64,000 bases of DNA from Rebecca billardiae RCC1528 (lineage: Eukaryota > Haptophyta): contig OZ251225.1 in NCBI GenBank assembly GCA_965240325.2, positions 2,170,001 to 2,234,000 on the forward strand. The letters run 5' to 3'. The notes under the pieces were generated by a model. That model searched no databases, had not been told where the DNA came from, and was given only the letters and a program-made list of their open reading frames with translations. Every line of letters starts with the position of its first letter. Positions within the stretch are counted from its first letter, which is position 1. Of the stretch, positions 62,733 to 64,000 are shown in pieces. The position numbers and the translations under genes were made by a program.

Positions 62733-64000
62733 CTACTCGTCGTTGATGTCGTCGTTTATGGCCATGCTGACAGCGGGTCCTGCGGGCACTGCCGTTTCCG
62801 TCCGGGCCTGCGCTGCCTGTGCATCATCGCCCCCTGCCACCGATCTTGCCGGGACGCTCGCAGCGCCGTCGAGCCGGGCCCCGGCGGCGGGAGCACGCAA
62901 TACCGCGCCACGCGACGCCGGCTGCCACGGCTCGAGGGCGAGCTCAGCGTCCGGCATGAGTGCGACGGTGACGGCGGCCTCGACGATATCCGAGCCCTTC
63001 AGCCTGGCCCCCGGGAGCGCTGGCAGGACCGGCATCCCGTGGTCCATGTCGTTGGCGATGATCGCCAGCGACTGCGGCAGCAGCGCGTCGGCGACGCACA
63101 CGAGCCCATCATTCTCCGCGCCGTGCATGCGCGACACATACAGGTTCGTCAGCGCGAGCGCGTGCGCGAGGGAGCGCGGCGCGCGCGAGCCGAGCGAGAC
63201 GACGCGGATGCTCGGGTGCAGCGCGCGCAGGTGGTCGTGCGCGGCGAGCACGGCTCGGCGGTGCCGGTACGTCATGTCGTGCAGCGAGCTGATCCCCAGA
63301 TCGAAGCGCTGGAGCAGCTGCTCGAGCACCTGCGACGCGGCCGGGTTGCCGTGCATGATGTCCTCGGCGATCGCCGCGCCGCCGAAGGGCGCCTGCAGGC
63401 TCACGACGGCGTGCGTCACGCGGCGCAGCTCCGGGTACAGCGCGAGCGCGAGCGAGGTGTCGATCATGCCCTTGGAGTGCGCGATGATCACGAGCTTGCG
63501 CCCGCCCGAGCCGCGGTGGATGTTGGTGAGCGCGAGCCGGAGGCGCGCGGCGTTGAGCGAGGCGGACGCGTCAGTCGAGCTGTCCAGACTGACGTACCGC
63601 GCATCCAGCCCGAGGTGGCGGAGCCGGTCGAGCGCCTGCCGGAAGTAGCCCACCACCGTGTTTGCAAAGAGGCCGGGTACGAAGATGTAGACGTAGCGCG
63701 AGTCGAGGGCGGACGAGTGGACGTTCGCCTGCACGTGCGCGAGGACGCGGTAGAAGGCGGAGGTGGCGTTCGCCCGCGGCGGCGGGAGCTCGCGGAGCGT
63801 CCAGCCCACGTCCTCCGCGGGCGAGGGGATGGGCAGGCGGCGCTGCCAGCGGCGCATCACGGAGCCGGTCCTGTCGACAAGCGTCGTCCAGAGCCCGGAT
63901 GCGGGCGGCTGCTGGTCGCCGTACACCACGTCGAGGTACGCCGCCGACGTGTCGCCCGACGCCGGCGGGCGCGAGGCCCCCGGCGCGCCGCCACGCGCTG
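62733..64000 (-). CDS. Alpha/beta-hydrolase (serine esterase/lipase-like), 5' end outside window
   Basis: The frame is open from the window edge to a TAG at 62733-62735 (about 422 residues visible), and the true start lies beyond 64000. Upstream codons remain coding-like (A-A-Y-L-D-V-V-Y-G-D-Q-Q-P-P). The hydrolase core shows an F-V-P-G-L-F-A-N oxyanion-type loop after a Y-I-F strand, then a nucleophile elbow I-I-A-H-S-K-G-M with the catalytic Ser. Plausible acid and base residues lie in N-D-G-L-V-C-V-A-D and N-D-M-D-H-G. The A-H-S-K-G elbow and the S-L-Q-A-P-F-G-G segment resemble eukaryotic lipase/palmitoyl-hydrolase-like proteins, but the substrate cannot be predicted. The C-terminal ~90 residues are Ala-rich and probably disordered. 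Confidence 0.82.
   Translation of the reverse strand, partial: ARGGAPGASRPPASGDTSAAYLDVVYGDQQPPASGLWTTLVDRTGSVMRRWQRRLPIPSPAEDVGWTLRELPPPRANATSAFYRVLAHVQANVHSSALDSRYVYIFVPGLFANTVVGYFRQALDRLRHLGLDARYVSLDSSTDASASLNAARLRLALTNIHRGSGGRKLVIIAHSKGMIDTSLALALYPELRRVTHAVVSLQAPFGGAAIAEDIMHGNPAASQVLEQLLQRFDLGISSLHDMTYRHRRAVLAAHDHLRALHPSIRVVSLGSRAPRSLAHALALTNLYVSRMHGAENDGLVCVADALLPQSLAIIANDMDHGMPVLPALPGARLKGSDIVEAAVTVALMPDAELALEPWQPASRGAVLRAPAAGARLDGAASVPARSVAGGDDAQAAQARTETAVPAGPAVSMAINDDINDE

Overview
This window looks like nuclear DNA of a GC-rich, flagellated alga with a secondary plastid of red-algal origin. A haptophyte is the best guess and a pelagophyte the main alternative. The evidence is a photosystem I subunit (PsaE) and an FKBP isomerase that both carry an ER-type signal peptide ahead of a plastid leader, a mitochondrial L7/L12 protein, a eukaryotic PUS7, an axonemal RIB43A protein, and many short GC-rich spliceosomal introns (104-208 bp, one of 407 bp), one of which is GC-AG. 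No bacterial operons, tRNAs, rRNAs or CRISPR arrays were recognised.

Layout. 0.7-6.5 kb: an FHA/coiled-coil protein and a possible C1q/TNF-like protein (both minus), then a six-exon phosphomannose isomerase (plus). 6.6-6.8 kb: a compound microsatellite. 7.3-12.3 kb: an AFG2/SPATA5-type double AAA ATPase (minus), then psaE (minus) head-to-head with a plastid FKBP (plus). 12.3-16.4 kb: gene-poor, with copy 1 of a dispersed repeat (family A). 16.4-21.9 kb: one giant type I membrane protein made of about 40 RTX/beta-roll-like glycine-aspartate repeats. 22-26.1 kb: nested inverted-repeat elements, a third family A fragment and a 0.94 kb long-arm inverted repeat. 26.2-28.4 kb: an RS/SR-rich disordered protein. 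28.5-30.8 kb: family A copy 2, interrupted by a TIR element. 30.9-32.35 kb: RIB43A. 33.5-39.0 kb: repeat B, then a polyQ/KOW-motif protein. 39.2 kb: a small coiled-coil protein. 41.1-44.6 kb: mitochondrial L7/L12 head-to-head with a CASTOR/POLLUX-like channel. 45-47.5 kb: repeats and decayed coding-like sequence. 47.8-49.9 kb: PUS7. 50.3-57.0 kb: a 2,095-residue protein that fuses ten cysteine-rich ectodomain modules to a divergent ammonium-transporter-like membrane domain. 57-60.9 kb: two nearly identical 1.3 kb TIR elements with 4-bp target duplications, flanking a small unknown gene. 61.3-64 kb: a PAN-like type II membrane protein and an alpha/beta hydrolase cut by the window end.

The genes do not form a pathway. 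They are a eukaryotic mix of housekeeping (PUS7, L7/L12, AFG2, phosphomannose isomerase), plastid (psaE, FKBP), flagellar (RIB43A), membrane (channel, Amt fusion) and lineage-specific proteins. Four adjacent gene pairs are divergent with 200-281 bp between start codons. The most unusual items are the Amt fusion at 50.3-57.0 kb, the beta-roll membrane protein at 16.4-21.9 kb and the recently active TIR elements.

Exon boundaries were inferred by hand from frame continuity and GT/GC-AG signals. There is no transcript evidence.
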